Below, one piece after another: positions 10,477 through 23,221 of a stretch of 64,000 bases of DNA. The notes under the pieces were generated by a model, which was not told the DNA's origin, ran no database searches, and saw nothing but the letters and a program-made list of their open reading frames with translations. Position 1 is the stretch's first letter. Every line of letters starts with the position of its first letter. The DNA comes from Thalassia testudinum (Eukaryota > Streptophyta > Magnoliopsida > Alismatales > Hydrocharitaceae), in assembly GCA_037157565.1 (NCBI GenBank), contig JAZHRO010000002.1, positions 37,716,501 to 37,780,500 on the forward strand. Reading direction: 5' to 3'. The position numbers were made by a program, and so were the translations under genes.

Positions 10477-11273
10477 AGCAAATACTATGGCTAGTAATTC
10501 CTTTTCAGTAACAATGTAATTCCTCTAGGCTTCTTCCAGAGTTTACTAACGTAGTAGATGACAGAGGGCTTCCTGTCAACTTTCTGACGCAAAACAACCC
10601 CGACCGCATAATCAGAAGCGTCAGTCATGATCTCAAAAGGGGCTGTCCAAACCGGTGGTTCCAGCACCGAAGCACAAGTGACTGCCGTTTTAAGAAAATC
10701 AAATGCCTTACGGCATGATTCGTCGAAATCAAACGGCATTTCTTTGGCGAGAAGATTGCTCAGAGGACGAGCAACCTTCAAAAAGTTCTTGATGAATCTT
10801 CTATAGAATTCCACATGACCAAGAAATGATCGAATTTGTTTAACAAATGTGGGAGAAAGAAGTTTAGCGATAGCATGAACCTTAACTTTATCCACTTCAA
10901 TTCCCCGTTCAGAGATTGCATGACCCAAGACGATGCCTTCTTGTGTCATGAAATGACTCTTTTCCCAGCTAAGGACCAATCTTGTTTTGATGCATCGTTT
11001 AAGAATCATTTCTAAATTAGCTACACAAGAGTCAAACGATTCTCCAAAAATAGAGAAATCGTCCATGAAAACTTCCATAAACTCTCCCACCATGTCAGAC
11101 AATATGGTTAACATACACCTTTGAAAAGTTGCAGGTCCATTGCATAAACCGAATGGCATCCTACGGAAAGCAAAGGTTCCGTAGGGACAGGTGAAAGTAG
11201 TTTTTTCCTTATCCTCGGAATAGATAGAAACTCGGTTGTATCCCGAGTAGCCATCAAGAAAACAGAAGTACTT
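10477..11273 (-). pseudogene. Element A reverse transcriptase, core and connection
   Basis: Minus strand 11159-10491 encodes MPFGLCNGPATFQRCM, then the catalytic FMDDFSIFG (YxDD-type box intact), VLSWEKSHFM, VLGHAISERGIEVD, and RSFLGHVEFYRRFI, then the start of RNase H (DASDYAVGVVLRQK). The frame breaks at about 11160-11274 and again near 10490. Residue order and sequence fit Athila closely. Confidence 0.93.
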
Positions 11274-12191
11274 CTACCCGACTAATCTTTCCAAGATTTG
11301 ATCAATGAAAGGCAGAGGGAAATGATCATTTTTTGTGGTCGTGTTCAACTTCCTATAATCGATACAAACCCTCCAAGAGGAAGCTGAATGCGTTGTGACA
11401 GATTCTCCTTTCTCATTAGTCACAACGGTAATCCCAATTTTCTTGGGAACAATCTGCACAGGACTTACCCAGGGACTATCAGAGATTAGATAAATGATTC
11501 CTGCATCGAGCCACTTAATAATTTCCTTCTTGACCACTTCTCGCATATTTGGATTTAATCTCCTCTGCATCTGGCGAGAAGGGCAGGATCCATCTTCCAA
11601 CAATATTCTTTGATTGCAGTAAAATGGCTCGATCCCCCTAAGGTCATGAATGGTCCAACCAATTGCCTCCTTGTGTTCCTTCAGGACCTCAATCAGTTTA
11701 ATCTCCCGCTCGTTTGTTAATTTAGCACTGATAATCACAAGGAGCATCTTGTGCGGTCCTAAGAACTGATATTTTAGATTATCAGGCAATGGTTTCAATT
11801 CAAGCAGGGGCGGGTTGATGACTGAAGGTAAGGAAGATGCTGATGACTCATCAAGAGGAAGAGGTTGAGAGTGAACAAAATCACTAACCTCTTCAGAAGA
11901 TGGCGGGTCTGTCATAGAGGGTTGCGGGTCCAATTCATCATCAAAGGAGGAACTTTCAATTACGAAAACCATCATACAAGTTTTAATATTCACATTATCA
12001 TCCACAAGTTCCTCGATAAATCCACAATTCTCAAATTTATTAATCGCCTTAAAAATATCCAATTTCATTCGTTGATCCCCAAAGGCGATTTCCATGCTAA
12101 CGCTTTCACAGTTATTATTGGCCTTAGCGGTAGCCAAGAACAGACACCCCAGAATGATGGGCGTGTTCCTCAGATTTTCGGGTACATCCAT
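11274..12191 (-). pseudogene. Element A protease end and RT N-terminus
   Basis: This 305-residue frame begins with the end of the protease (NTPIILGCLFLATAKA, the family's ILGRPFLATA), then a variable linker, then RT finger motifs: WTIHDLRGIEPFYC, the WVSPVQIVPKK block, WRVCIDYRKLN and DHFPLPFIDQILERL. It is open throughout and separated from the RT core by a frame break. Confidence 0.92.
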
Positions 12192-12290
12192 GTCAAGGAC
12201 AAGGAAATCTATAGGAAAATAGAAATCCTTAACCTTAACAATAACATCTTCAATAACGCCTCGCGGATTTGTGACTGAACGGTCCGCTAA

Positions 12291-12965
12291 CTACAACATT
12301 ATTGAAGTCAGCTGAAGTTCACCTAATCCAAACTTCTCATAAAGAGAAGTCGAAATTAGGTTCAAGGATGCACCTAGATCCAGAAGTGCTCTATCAAAAG
12401 TGTAATCTCCGATGACACAAGAAATCAACAGAGCACCTGGATCTCTCTTTTTCTGAGAGAGGTGGTGCAGGATAACAGAACTAGCCTGCTCAGAGAGTAC
12501 CACCTTCCTCGAAACAGATTCTCCCGACTTACGCTTTTGTGTACATAAATCCCTTAAAAATCTCACGTAAGCCGGTATATACTTAATAGCGTCGAGGAGC
12601 GGGATATTCATCTCGACATTCTTGAAAATATTTAGAAGCTCCTCATTACTATCAACAGACTTCTCCCTCGATCTGATCAAGGCTTCAGGAAAAGGAACAT
12701 GAGTCAGATCTTTGAAATCAGGTTCCTGAGCCTTGATTTCTTCTCCAGAATTCTCCTTTCTCTCCTGAGGTTCTTCAGGATTCGGTAAATCATAATAGTG
12801 TGGTTGTGGATCTTGAGTTTCTTTACCACCCCTCAAAGTAACAGAATTTGCAGATACATACGAGTTTGAGTCTTGGGGAGGGTTAGGAAAGATTGAAGGG
12901 ACTTGATTAGCCAGGAATTGTTGATTTGCAGAAGAAGAAGAGGAGGAAGGACCCTGCTCAACCAC
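12291..12965 (-). pseudogene. Element A Gag C-terminus and aspartic protease
   Basis: This 224-residue frame carries the Athila Gag/protease junction: VTLRGGKETQDP, a proline-rich stretch, VPFPEALIRSREK, LDAIKYIPAYVRFLRDL, VVLSEQASSVI and the protease active site ALLDLGASLNLIS (retroviral-type aspartic protease with the D-x-GAS signature). It is followed by the protease end in another frame, so the polyprotein is interrupted at about 12200-12290. Confidence 0.9.
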
Positions 12966-14496
12966 CTGAGCATGTGCGAGTGGGTCCCTCTGATTTCCGT
13001 ACCCATGGGCTTAATTACCCGGATTCAGGATATTTCGCGGGTTGGGTACGAGTTGGGATGGTAGAGATTCGGGTTGACGAGAGTTAGCTATGAGCCTGGT
13101 TTGAAAGTTGTCCAGCGAAGTTTTCATTTGCTGCATGAGCTAGAGCATGGATCCTTGCATCTCTACCATTTGTCAGTTCAAATCAGCCTGCCCTACGAGT
13201 TGACGGGCATTCCAAGCTCGCTGATTGACTTGATTCGGGGGCAACTGAGTATAAATATGACCCTGACCCATTGGTCGTTACGGAGCATAGTTGCAGGTTG
13301 GAATTGGGTCTACTTGGGTCTGCTACCTCGAGTTTTTCCAAGAGAAGTTAGGGTGGTTTGCCAACCCGAATTATAAGCATTGGAATAGGGGTTGGATCTA
13401 ACGTTATCCTGTACAGCACAAACATCCTCATAGGGTGAGGATAGAGAGAAAGAAAGGGAAGGATCAGAGAAACTGGGATCAAAGGCCCCAGTTTGGAACC
13501 CGTGGGGTTCTGAATAATGCTAACTCACACATTGAGCCGAATCAAGTTGATTCACGAACTCCCGTCCAGAAGGAGCTCGCGACGAATGAAATCCCGAATT
13601 CTAGGATTGAGTGGATCGAGAGTTGTTTATTGAATTTCCAGCCATCCACTCTTCCATTCTCTTAGCAACCAAGTCCACCTTATTAAGTTTATTACAAATC
13701 AATTCCATATCGAATAAATGAGAGTCGTGGACTTCATTAACATTAGAAATGGACTGTTGGGACCGGTTAAAAGTATCCATGGAGGCATGATTGATTGAAT
13801 TCTCGCTCATTTCCTCAAACAAATCGGGCAAACTATCTGCGTCTTTGTTGAGGAAATTGCCTCCGCAAGAAGCGTCCACGTGATTTCTGAGTTACTCAGT
13901 CAACCCATAGTAGAAGATCTGCACGAGTTGCCATTTCGGCACCTCCTGGTGTGGACACCTCCGCAATAGGTCCTGGAATCGCACCCAGGCCACATGAAAC
14001 TGCTCCCCTAGCCGCTGGGTAAAGGTAGTAATTGCCCATCTCAAAGCATTGATACGTCCGACAAGGAAGAATTTCTTTAAAAAGGCTGATTTCAACTCAT
14101 TCCAAGTTGCAATTGGTCTTCCTATAGTCCTGCACCAATGAGTGGCTTTATCCCTAAGAGAGTGGGGAAAGAGCCTCATGATCATTTTCTCCTCATTCAC
14201 GTCTCGTGCCTTAGAGGTTGACCAAAGTGGTCAAGTCCTCCAAGTGCTGAAACGGGTCTTCAGAGCTAAGCCCATGGTAATGTTTGATCAGGCCTAACAC
14301 TTGGGGCCTGATTTCTACGTCTCCGGCCGAAATATGGACGCCGGGACGTTCCCCGTAATTTGAAGGATCATAAAAATCCTTCAAGGGCTGAGCGCCCTGC
14401 ATTCTCTGGAACCATTCTTTCATTCTCTGCATTTGTTCCAGCTGCCTTCAAAATTCCTCCTGTGGATCCCGGGGCAAAGGAGGCTATTAATTAGCC
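12966..14496 (-). pseudogene. Element A Gag
   Basis: Minus-strand pieces of Athila Gag: 14432-14211 (LGLIKHYHGLSSEDPFQHLEDL), 14200-13892 (MIMRLFPHSLRDKATHW, the Retrotrans_gag region), 13879-13601, then a damaged stretch with NPYSNAYNSGW and, one frame over, NHPNFSWKN at about 13330-13395. A start-like ATG near 14497 is followed within a few codons by a stop. Gag would form the cytoplasmic particle; here it is split by at least four breaks. Confidence 0.88.
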
Positions 14497-15802
14497 ATGG
14501 GATCGATTTGGCCAAAATCCAATCTACGCCTCCTAAAATACTCTAGTGGTCCTTCCAATCGGGGATTCAATGACCTTCTTCCCAGCATAAACTAAGAAAA
14601 GGTCGGAAGGACTAGGGATAAGGACCCTGCAGCACAACAAAACAAGCATGTCCTTAAGTGGGGTAGCCTAAGGATCTACAAACTCTCAGAACCCGCCTTA
14701 AGATTATAGACGATTTACTCTACTTGTGTCTGCTCAATCCAACCAGTTAGAAGGAGGGACTGGGGAGAAGGTTCTTCCTTCGGCTTGCGCCTCCGGTTCC
14801 AAGTATACCCCCCAGCCGCAGTCATTTGACGCTACTCCCTAAGGTAGACATCAGATTAATCAGTACAAGTAGGTTAATCGTAAATAATCTCAGACTAGGC
14901 CCCAAAGAGCGAATCAGCCCTTAAGGCCAACGTCTACTCGATTTTATTGATGCCTAGAATTGTAGTGCTTATGGAATGTGGTAGGCCCTTAAAATGGGTT
15001 GTGCCCTTAATGATTAATTGAGTATGTGTAAGTGCGTGCACAACCAGGATTTTCAAGCAAGATTATTTGTGATGCGTAGATTTTAATGTTCAAATCTTAC
15101 TTAAACAGCTTTCAAGGTTTAGAATTAGGTTGATTTCAATCAAGTTTGAGGCAAACCAAATTTTCAAGCACAGGTGAAGATTGCTTTCCTTTAAAACCAG
15201 AAATAAAGTGGAGTACCTTGTATGAACATAGATTGAAAATCCTAAGAATAAGCTACTTGATGAGTTGATTTTAGGTTGAGTGGTGTAGCCCAAACAACTT
15301 AAACAATTGGCTACAACTGCACCACTAGGTTAGGCACACAGAAATGGTTAACCTAGAATAATTTCTACACTTTTATGTGTTCATTTATGTGTACCGGGTC
15401 CACAGATCAGAATCTGATTGAGTAGAACAAAATCAAGTAGGTTAAGTGCCTTGAATGTGGGTGTATGTTGTGTGTATGTTGAAAATTACCCCACAAAATT
15501 ATCTTTTTTATTATATATAAGTGAGGGTGAAAAGAGTGTGAGTGGAAATCCAAACAACCAAACTAATCCTAGGATTCATGCAAACACCTAGGTTAATTGA
15601 AATTTGAATTTAATGTGACAAATGAAATCTATGGAGGGGGAAGAATGGAAATCACTTACAGTCGTCTTCAACTGCACTTTACTCCGATCCACCGCTTGAC
15701 AATTCCCTGATGGAAGGTCTCCGTAAAACAATAGACACAAGAGAGAGCAAGTTATAAGACAGTAAAGTGCATGAAATGCGAAAAGATCGGAAAATCGTTG
15801 CG
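14497..15802 (-). other. Element A 5' leader
   Basis: Between the primer site and Gag. There are no credible coding frames; the short minus-strand frames at 15090-15293 and 15588-15911 look fortuitous, and the second runs into the LTR. A long untranslated leader is normal for Athila elements. Confidence 0.7.
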
Positions 15803-15820
15803 TCCCCGGCAACGGTGCCA
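15803..15820 (-). other. Primer-binding site of element A (tRNA-Asp type)
   Basis: Plus strand TCCCCGGCAACGGTGCCA matches the plant tRNA-Asp 3' end with one apparent C-to-T difference; on the minus strand the site immediately follows LTR end ...TTTTACA plus a TTT spacer. It sets the start of minus-strand DNA synthesis and the inner edge of the 5' LTR. Confidence 0.85.
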
Positions 15821-15823
15821 AAA

Positions 15824-17484
15824 TGTAAAAACGTCGAAGGACTACGCTATCGGATTTGGTTTTGAAAACCTGTCGTTGTAGTTTGAATAGCGAAGAATTT
15901 GGGTTCAACAAATAAACTTTATGCCAAAATAGAAATCCCGGGTCGAACTTAGGGAGGCTACGTCGATTAAAATTCGCAATTATATTCTTTTTGTGTTTTT
16001 GTTAAAAAGCGGAGCAATTACAATGAAATGAAATACTATAGACAATAAGAGAAAGAGAGAGAGACAGAGAGAAAAAACATCCACTTGATATTGCAAAATA
16101 TTTGTACAACTAAAAAAGAGAGAAATTACACTAGAAAGAAGGAAAACTATTACAACTAGAAAGCAGGAAAATTCTACTCTAGAAAGAAGGAAAAAAGGAA
16201 TGGGAGAGAGAGTTATCCTCCTCGACGATCGCTTGGAGGACGAACCGGACGAGACGATGCTTGGAAGATGAGGAACGGAGCGGGAAGGAGGTCGAGACAG
16301 AAGGAATGGGAACGAGGCAGCACGTCGTTGTCGTCACAGGATCCGCTTCTGGAATGGGGGCGAAAAATTGATTTTATCTCTTGAGAAGCATCTTGGGTGT
16401 GGGACAAGCTTCTCATGAGCTTTGGAGAGGGAGAGAAGAGAAGGGATGAGAAATTCGTATAGAGGTGGTCTCCTTTTATAGTTGCAAAGAGTGGGAGCAT
16501 TTTAGGCATTACAAATTCAAAATATTAAATGAGAGCCCTTTAGTAATGGAATTAAGCGTCACTAAAGCCCAGATCGTGGGCGACGTGCACCCGCGCCTGC
16601 CATCTGCTCCTCTTTCGCACCGCGCTCAGCTGCCCACGTTCGTCGATCTTCAGCTGTCCGATCGTAAGATCGAATGGCTTAACAGTCGCTAACCGCCAGC
16701 GCTTCATCACGCACCTGGTGTGTCCAATCGCACGTTCGCGCATCACAACCTCTGAGCGCGCCACATCTCTGCTCTCGCCGCTGCTCATCCTTGATCCGAC
16801 GGCCCAATTTGAGTCGTTCCTTGCATCTTCGCTAGATTGAGGCTTGCGAGGGCTCGAACCCACGCCTCTTCTTCGCGTTTAAGCCCTTGACCGCTGCGTT
16901 ACAGCGGTTAGTTTGTCACGCGGATGCTTTAAGGCGTGAGCGTCCGTGGCCATCCAACGGCCAAGATCCATTGCACGGTGAGGAGAGAGAGAGGGCGCGG
17001 TGGTCTCCTAGATTGGCTGGGCCGATTTGGGCGACTGAGATGGCGCCACGTGATGCCATCTTGGCCATCCATCTTCTAAGTGATGTAGATGGTGCCACGG
17101 GTATCGGATTGGACCGATTTTCGCACTATTAGGCTGCGATCGTCGATCCAAATTCATCCGTGCAGTCAGATTTGTCATCTGAGGTGCGGATTTACACCAT
17201 CTTCGTCCATGATCTTTAGGGTTCCTCGATCTCTATCTGGTGCTACAGATATCCGATTAAGGTAATCTTAGAGTCGTTAAACTCCAATTAACGGCCTGAT
17301 CAGATCCGTATGGTTGGATCTTCGATCCAAGGCCCCAATAAAAAGTTGCCCTATCCCTGATTATGCATATTAATCTACATGCATGATTATGCATATTATG
17401 CACTATTTACAATGTATGATTATAATGTGACACTAAGAACATGTATTAATAGATATTTTAGGTTAATCATATATATGCACATCA
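15824..17484 (-). repeat. Element A 5' LTR
   Basis: Complete 1661-bp copy, TGTAAAAACG to GCACATCA, flanked on the right by ATACA (17485-17489). It holds the TATA box at 16472-16481 and the tRNA-like segment at 16846-16911. In this copy, the inverted repeat seen at 6942-6967 has lost one arm (16945-16963). Confidence 0.93.
16472..16481 (-). promoter_or_regulatory. TATA box of element A 5' LTR
   Basis: CTATAAAAGG on the minus strand, the promoter-proximal copy for the element. The transcript would start some 25-35 bases to the left (lower coordinates). Confidence 0.65.
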
Positions 17485-18430
17485 ATACACATTTCTTTAT
17501 AAGTTAATTTGTTAATTAAAGTATAAATTGCATAATTTGTAGTCAAATTGATATTATAAAGTATTAAGATACATGATAAATTATTTAATACATATTTTTA
17601 TTGAATTTTACAAGTTTTATTTTAATTTATAGACATTTAAATATTAGCTTTCAAGGTATTATACATATAAATTACGTATAAATACAATATAAATATAGTT
17701 AAATTAGTTTAAATTACTTAAAATAACATAATACAAATATACATTATAAATTAGTTCAATAATAACTTAATTTACTAATATATTTTAATTTAATTTAGTA
17801 AACTACCTACTAACTTAATAAATTAATTATTTATTTTACATATATAATTAAATTAGTTTACAGAGATTATAATGTACATAATAAGTATATAAATACATAT
17901 GTACAATATTACCAATAAATAAGTTCATTTATTGGGGTTTATACATTTATATAGCTTATAGTACATATAAGTTAATTAAATTAATAGTTACTAATTTAAT
18001 AAAGTTATATATATATATATAATAATTTATCCTAAATACTTAATTTATAATATAGAATACATATATATGTTATTTGTACAAGTTATATACATATTATAAA
18101 CTATGTACATATATAGCATAGTATATAGCTTATATATACATGTATTTACATAGCATACATAGTATTTTTGGGTATTTTCTAGTTTTTCTGATTTTTTATG
18201 GATTTTATATATATACTAGAGGTAGGGGATGAAAGAGAGAGAGATGAGAAGAATGAAGTGTTTTTATATATATACCGTCAGCTGATATGTTCTACCAAAC
18301 TAGAGGTTCAGATAACCTTCAAACTTTGCATACACATGAAAATATACTTATTCTTACTCTCTACATGTTTATTTTATTTTTTTGGAATTTTTTTTGTGTT
18401 TTTATTTATTTACAAGTGAAACACATCCTA
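17485..18430. other. AT-rich flanking DNA
   Basis: Very AT-rich with many TATATA runs and no coding frame. It continues the original target of element A. I see no terminal inverted repeats. Confidence 0.7.
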
Positions 18431-20923
18431 GGCCTTAAAGGGGTATTTCCATGGGAACCTAAGGTCTAAGAATGTCTATCAAGGGTTAGCCATGCAGTGT
18501 AGACATTTAGAATGGTTCAACACATTATATGGAAGGTGTGCAAGTAGATAAACATGAAATTCAACTTGTTTTCATCACATTTCTATGTTTGGGCAATTAA
18601 CACACATTTAAGCTGACAAAAGAGGTTTAAAGTCAAATTTCAAGCCTTCCAAAGAGATTAAAAGACATTGGTCATACATGAAAACTTGTACATGGTATAT
18701 ACAACAATTAAAACACATGTAAGCCATTTAAAACATCAAAGCTTAGCCGTTGTCCCATTGATCAAACCATCCAGTAGCCATACTGCTGTAGCAGCAGCAA
18801 TATCAAAGACAGTAGCAGCATTTCTGATCTCAGCAGCTGAATGAGCTGCAAAGATCAAGAAGTAATTTCCAAAGGCCTTAGGTAACATTACAGATGTTGT
18901 AACATATTTTCAAAGGACTGTTGTGCGTCCATAATCATCAAATTCAGCTATTCTGAGGTTAATTTCATTACTTCTAATGTGAAGTTCAGTGCACAAACAC
19001 CCAAGATCAGACTGTAATTCTCATCTTAAAATCCCTTTTAAGTCAAAAAAGAAGATCTGAAAATCATATGTATAAAAAAGATTTCAATCCCCTTTGCAAA
19101 CCCTTTCAAATCTTCTTCCAAAAATCCTTTAAAAACCCAATCACACCTCCACTAAAGAATCATGCAAGTGGATATATGGAGGATAAAATGACGCCCTAAT
19201 TGGGCTTTTGCTTTGGGTCTTCTAGTGATCTCTCCACTTAATCTCCTTGAACACCATTGATGGGAGTTCAAGGTGATTTAGTGGATTAATCAAGACCCGT
19301 TGGGTCCTTGTTCCATCTCAAATCAGGGAGACTAATTCTCCTTGATAGAACTCTCCAACCAAGAGCTTAGATTAGATATATGCTCATCCACAAATTAAAA
19401 CAAATCTCAAAAACATCGGAATCCTTGCATACATCAAAATCAAACCCATTAAATCTCAAAAAGCTCGATTAATTCCGATAAAAATCCCAAATGAATTCCA
19501 AATCATAGATTTGAACACAGAAAATCAATTTAAACAAGATCAAGCAATTCGAGTTGATAGAACAAGATCGGGGGGTCTTTGTGGAATTGCAAAATAGATG
19601 GGAGAACCCCCAAAGTGATTTCTGGCACTAATTTCATATCAGAGAACCATGGTCCTTAGGTCTAAAATTAGACCTTAATGTATGGGTGATCAGTGAAATT
19701 CAAATCGAGGGAAAAAGAAGGCGGTCAAATGGAATGAAAGGGTAGAAAAAAGAGTTGATGATGTGTATGAAAGTCTCTCTGATCTGAATTGATCAGAGAG
19801 ATGTAGATCGTAACTAAATTACTCTACTCCTAAGCTAATCTAACACTACAATTTATCTAAAAAACAGTAAAACTATACTAAGAAAGCATTGAAAACCTAA
19901 CTAATCAGAGGAAGGGGACTCTCCTAAATCCAAAGTCGGTGGCTAAGGAGGACGAAATGGGAGAATACCTCCAGCGGATGAAGGTGACTCTCATGGGTCA
20001 GCAACCGGCGACTAAAGGCAACAAAATGAGGGACAAAGTAGTCCCTGTCACAGACCACCAAAGGAGGGAGTTGCTAGAGGGGTAGACGAAGGGATTACTC
20101 AAGGAGGAGGGAGAGATCATTTGCGCGCGAGCTCAGGGAGCTACTTAAGTAGAGTGATCAGTGAATTAGGTCACCTCGCAATGGGATTAAATAATTAGGT
20201 TAGGGATAGTGAGGATGAGAGGAGAGGGCATGCGAAATTTTCAATTCAAATCACGGCCACTAGATGGGATCTGGGGTAGAGGTGAAGCCACACAACAAAT
20301 CGTGCGAAGCTTCGATTGGACAAGAGCTACAGATCAAGAGGAAGGAAGATTGAATGGCTAGGATTTCACATATTCTTCGTGTGATCAGTGCACCAAGAGG
20401 TGCATTGTTCCTAGCATCTAATGGTGTAATTGCAAACAAAGCCCTTAGGTGAAATGGTGTAAACTTTGCCTCAAGCCCCATAAGTGGAATAAAAGCATGT
20501 CAAAGTAGTCCCTGAAGTGTTACAATTAGGTCCCTACAGCCTACAAATGGATCCTTGGAGGTTTTAAAATGGATAAAATGTTATGAATGAAGGACCTAAA
20601 TGAGAAACCATAAATGCAAAGTCCTAATGATGTCCAAATACTATCAAGTTTTTATTGAATCTTAATTGAATATATTAGAAGTTAATGATTTGAAGTTTTG
20701 AGCTCAATTGCGTATTCAATTGGCGATTGGATCACCACTTTATCTTTATTAATAAAATATATTAATAAATAACCTAATTTCGCATTTTTAGCGCAGATTT
20801 AGTGGTTTAGGCCTTTTCTGTTAATTCTCACACTTAACCCTTTCTTTATGTTAATTTGATAGTGTTTAACCTAGCTTCTAACTTAACTTGGGCATTTTAG
20901 TTATGATAAGTCACAATTCATCA
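18431..20923 (-). repeat. LTR-like sequence N (left end unresolved)
   Basis: The right 300 bases (about 20620-20923), read on the minus strand, begin TGATGAATTGTGACTTATC and run parallel to the G/D LTR start at 30979 (shared AAATGGCCAAGTTAA-like block, AGAATTAACAGAAA, CCTAAACCA). This makes it the U3 end of a related minus-oriented LTR. No polypurine tract follows at 20924, so it may be a solo LTR or a remnant. No matching target duplication was found; the left limit is a guess. Confidence 0.45.
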
Positions 20924-21315
20924 GGCACTTACCGTCTCTAAATCGATAGCTTGAGTAGTAGAAAAAAGAAGTATCGTGTCCTAATTGAGTATCCTATTGA
21001 AAATAAGGATGTTGATAATCCGTTGTTAGATTGAATTATGTAAGAACATCAATGATGTTTTGAACAACATTTTCCATATATGAATGAAGTTCCCTCAAAC
21101 TTAGTATATTGCGGTCTCCTCATCTGCTCACTAAACTTATCTCGGGTGCAAAGTGCAAGTTGGGCCTGCAAAAGATAAGTGTAACATATAATGAACAAAA
21201 TATCTGAATGAAAAAGTGATATTAAAACTTAAAACTTGTATACTTACCAACCCTCTCTCTACAGATCCGTGTAGCTCGTAGGAAACTTTGAGAGGTATTG
21301 GTTCTTATTATATAA
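20924..21315 (-). other. Unassigned stretch with intron-like boundaries
   Basis: On the minus strand GTAAGTATAC at about 21247-21238 and TTTTGCAG ending near 21161 would bound a small intron. The flanking frames join in phase: KVSYELHGSVERGL, then AQLALCTRDKFSEQMRRPQY, ending at a stop after GKCCSKHH. I do not recognise the protein. It may be a remnant of a host gene or DNA transposon, or chance. Confidence 0.25.
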
Positions 21316-23214
21316 TATTACGACCCGAGTCCTACCCAAGTAGAGACTGAAGGCAATTCATCAAATCCCAAAATCTGGACACAGATCGCATACTCATAGA
21401 ATAATAATAATGTTCACATCACATAAAGTTTTAACCAAAATAACTGAACTAAAAGAAACTATTATTAAAAATTTCATAGCCATCACACTGCTATCATAAA
21501 ATCTAAGAGAACAAAACAAGTACTAAGGGGACTAATACATACTGTGAAATTGAATGAGAACAACCACTAAAACTAAATCAAAAACTATCAACTACAGTGC
21601 TGTGCTCGGTCCGACAATGTCAACTCCTACAGCGGTAGAACCCGACTATAAGTCTCCAGAACCTGAGTACAGAATTCACAGAAAACGTCAACGAATGCTG
21701 AGTAGAATAGCAAAATGACGAACAGAACAAGCTAAACAAGTACAAAAAGAGCAAGAAAAGTGTCTATTGTATTCAATCGTTTTAATTTTATTTCATTAAT
21801 TTTGTTATTTATGCCTTGCCATAGTTCCAATTATTATCTATCTGAATCAGTTTCCTCGAAAGGCACAAGGAGATCTTGCTACAATATTCTAGACAATAAA
21901 TCACATACAGCTCAACCCCCTAGTCGAGAGGGCGACCCGTATCCGTTCTATCATCTAGTTAACCACCCCGAAGTCCCAACTGACGAGGTGAATTGGTGAC
22001 TATGTACGGTCCGTGCCATAAACATACAGGAAGCTATTCCACACTGGCACATGACCAGTCCTTTTCATTATCAGCTACGAAAACAAAGCAACCCCACCTT
22101 TCATAACAACAAGCGCACCCAACACACCGCTACCCGATTGGCCAAATGGCCTATCAGACAAGACACAGGGAGGCTAGCTCAGTTCATGCACCAGTCTCTC
22201 TCCCTAGCAGGTATAGCCAGCTTCGTCGTTGATACCAAACAGGAGAACTGACTTTAATAAATAACATATTTTTTTCCAAGGTTTGTTCATGCCACTTAGG
22301 CCTCGTCCAATCATTTATCACAGGAATGTTATTTATCATTCTTAAGGTTCCCACATGATTTCCAATATCAACATTTTCATGGATCGTTATTCTTATTATA
22401 CTCAAAGGATTAAACAATACAGCTATTATTCTTGGTGGGTTAATCAGGAAGATCATAGACTTTGCTTTGTTGGTTAAGCATGTGCAGTCGAGGGCTATTC
22501 ACAAATTCTCCAAGGATAAATTCTTAAGTCAAAACCAATCATGACATAATAAGCATTTAGCTTCACTTAATCAGTATGTGATTCAATTACCCAAGAACTC
22601 ATAGAATATAATTGGCGTGACTCAAACTCAGCAAAAGACAACAAACTTTGATATAGACAGGAAATCAACATGAATATACCAATTTATATCCAAAGTGAAA
22701 ATCCAGGGATATTCTATCTAGGGTCACCAGGGTTGTGATAACTCTGATAAATGTGTCGGAGAATCCTCTTACTCCTTGCACACACTCTCATTGTCTGTCA
22801 CTAAACTAAGACGGGAACAAGTCAAATGTAAATAATATAAAACTCAAGGGTATAGAAGAAAATTACCACCTATGATGAGAGAAGAGGCCTTAACATGCCA
22901 TAGTACACCTCGACACGACTCCAACGGCGGGTGGTTTGCCGAAATTAAACTCTGAAGGCTCCCTAAATCAAATAATCAAGGAAAGGCAATAATAGGGACC
23001 TAAATGTAATTATCAGAACTATGAATTTTAATTTCAAATATTTTTCAGTAATTTAATCCTCCTCTTCTTCTTCCCCATCCCACTCCTTCGCTTCTTCCAA
23101 CGGTGCACTATTCAAGCACCATCCCTGCCACCCATGCATGACCATGGTGGCCGCTTCTCCCTCGATGTCTCCTCTCCTTACGTCTTCTTCTCATGCAACC
23201 TTCACGTTCACCCA
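21316..23214 (-). repeat. Chromovirus-type LTR fragment H
   Basis: Starts at TATTACGACCCGAGTCC, parallel to the LTR starts at 32122 and 51197 (TGTAACGACCC, TGTGACGACCC), and stays collinear with X (for example a GCTGAGTAGA block, and the GACCAGTC / CAGTCG and AAAGC..GC blocks). The first bases are mutated and it breaks off at about 23214 at the start of element G. It is presumably from a minus-strand element, by analogy with C. Confidence 0.65.
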
Positions 23215-23221
23215 GGGAGTG

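Larger units (their letters stand above)
86..17484 (-). mobile_element. Element A: Athila-type Ty3/gypsy LTR retrotransposon
   Basis: Minus-strand element with two LTRs (86-889 plus 6641-7518, and 15824-17484), a primer site next to the right LTR, and gag-protease-RT-RNase H-integrase running from about 14490 down to 9050. It is bounded by the 5-bp target duplication ATACA (81-85 and 17485-17489). The RT motif FMDDFSIFG, the Gag motif NPYSNAYNSGW followed by NHPNFSWKN, and the Asp-type primer site are typical of the Athila lineage. The two LTRs differ at roughly 15 positions in the first 170 bases by eye, so the insertion is not recent. Several frameshifts and stops make it non-autonomous. 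Element B sits inside its left (3') LTR. Confidence 0.93.
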
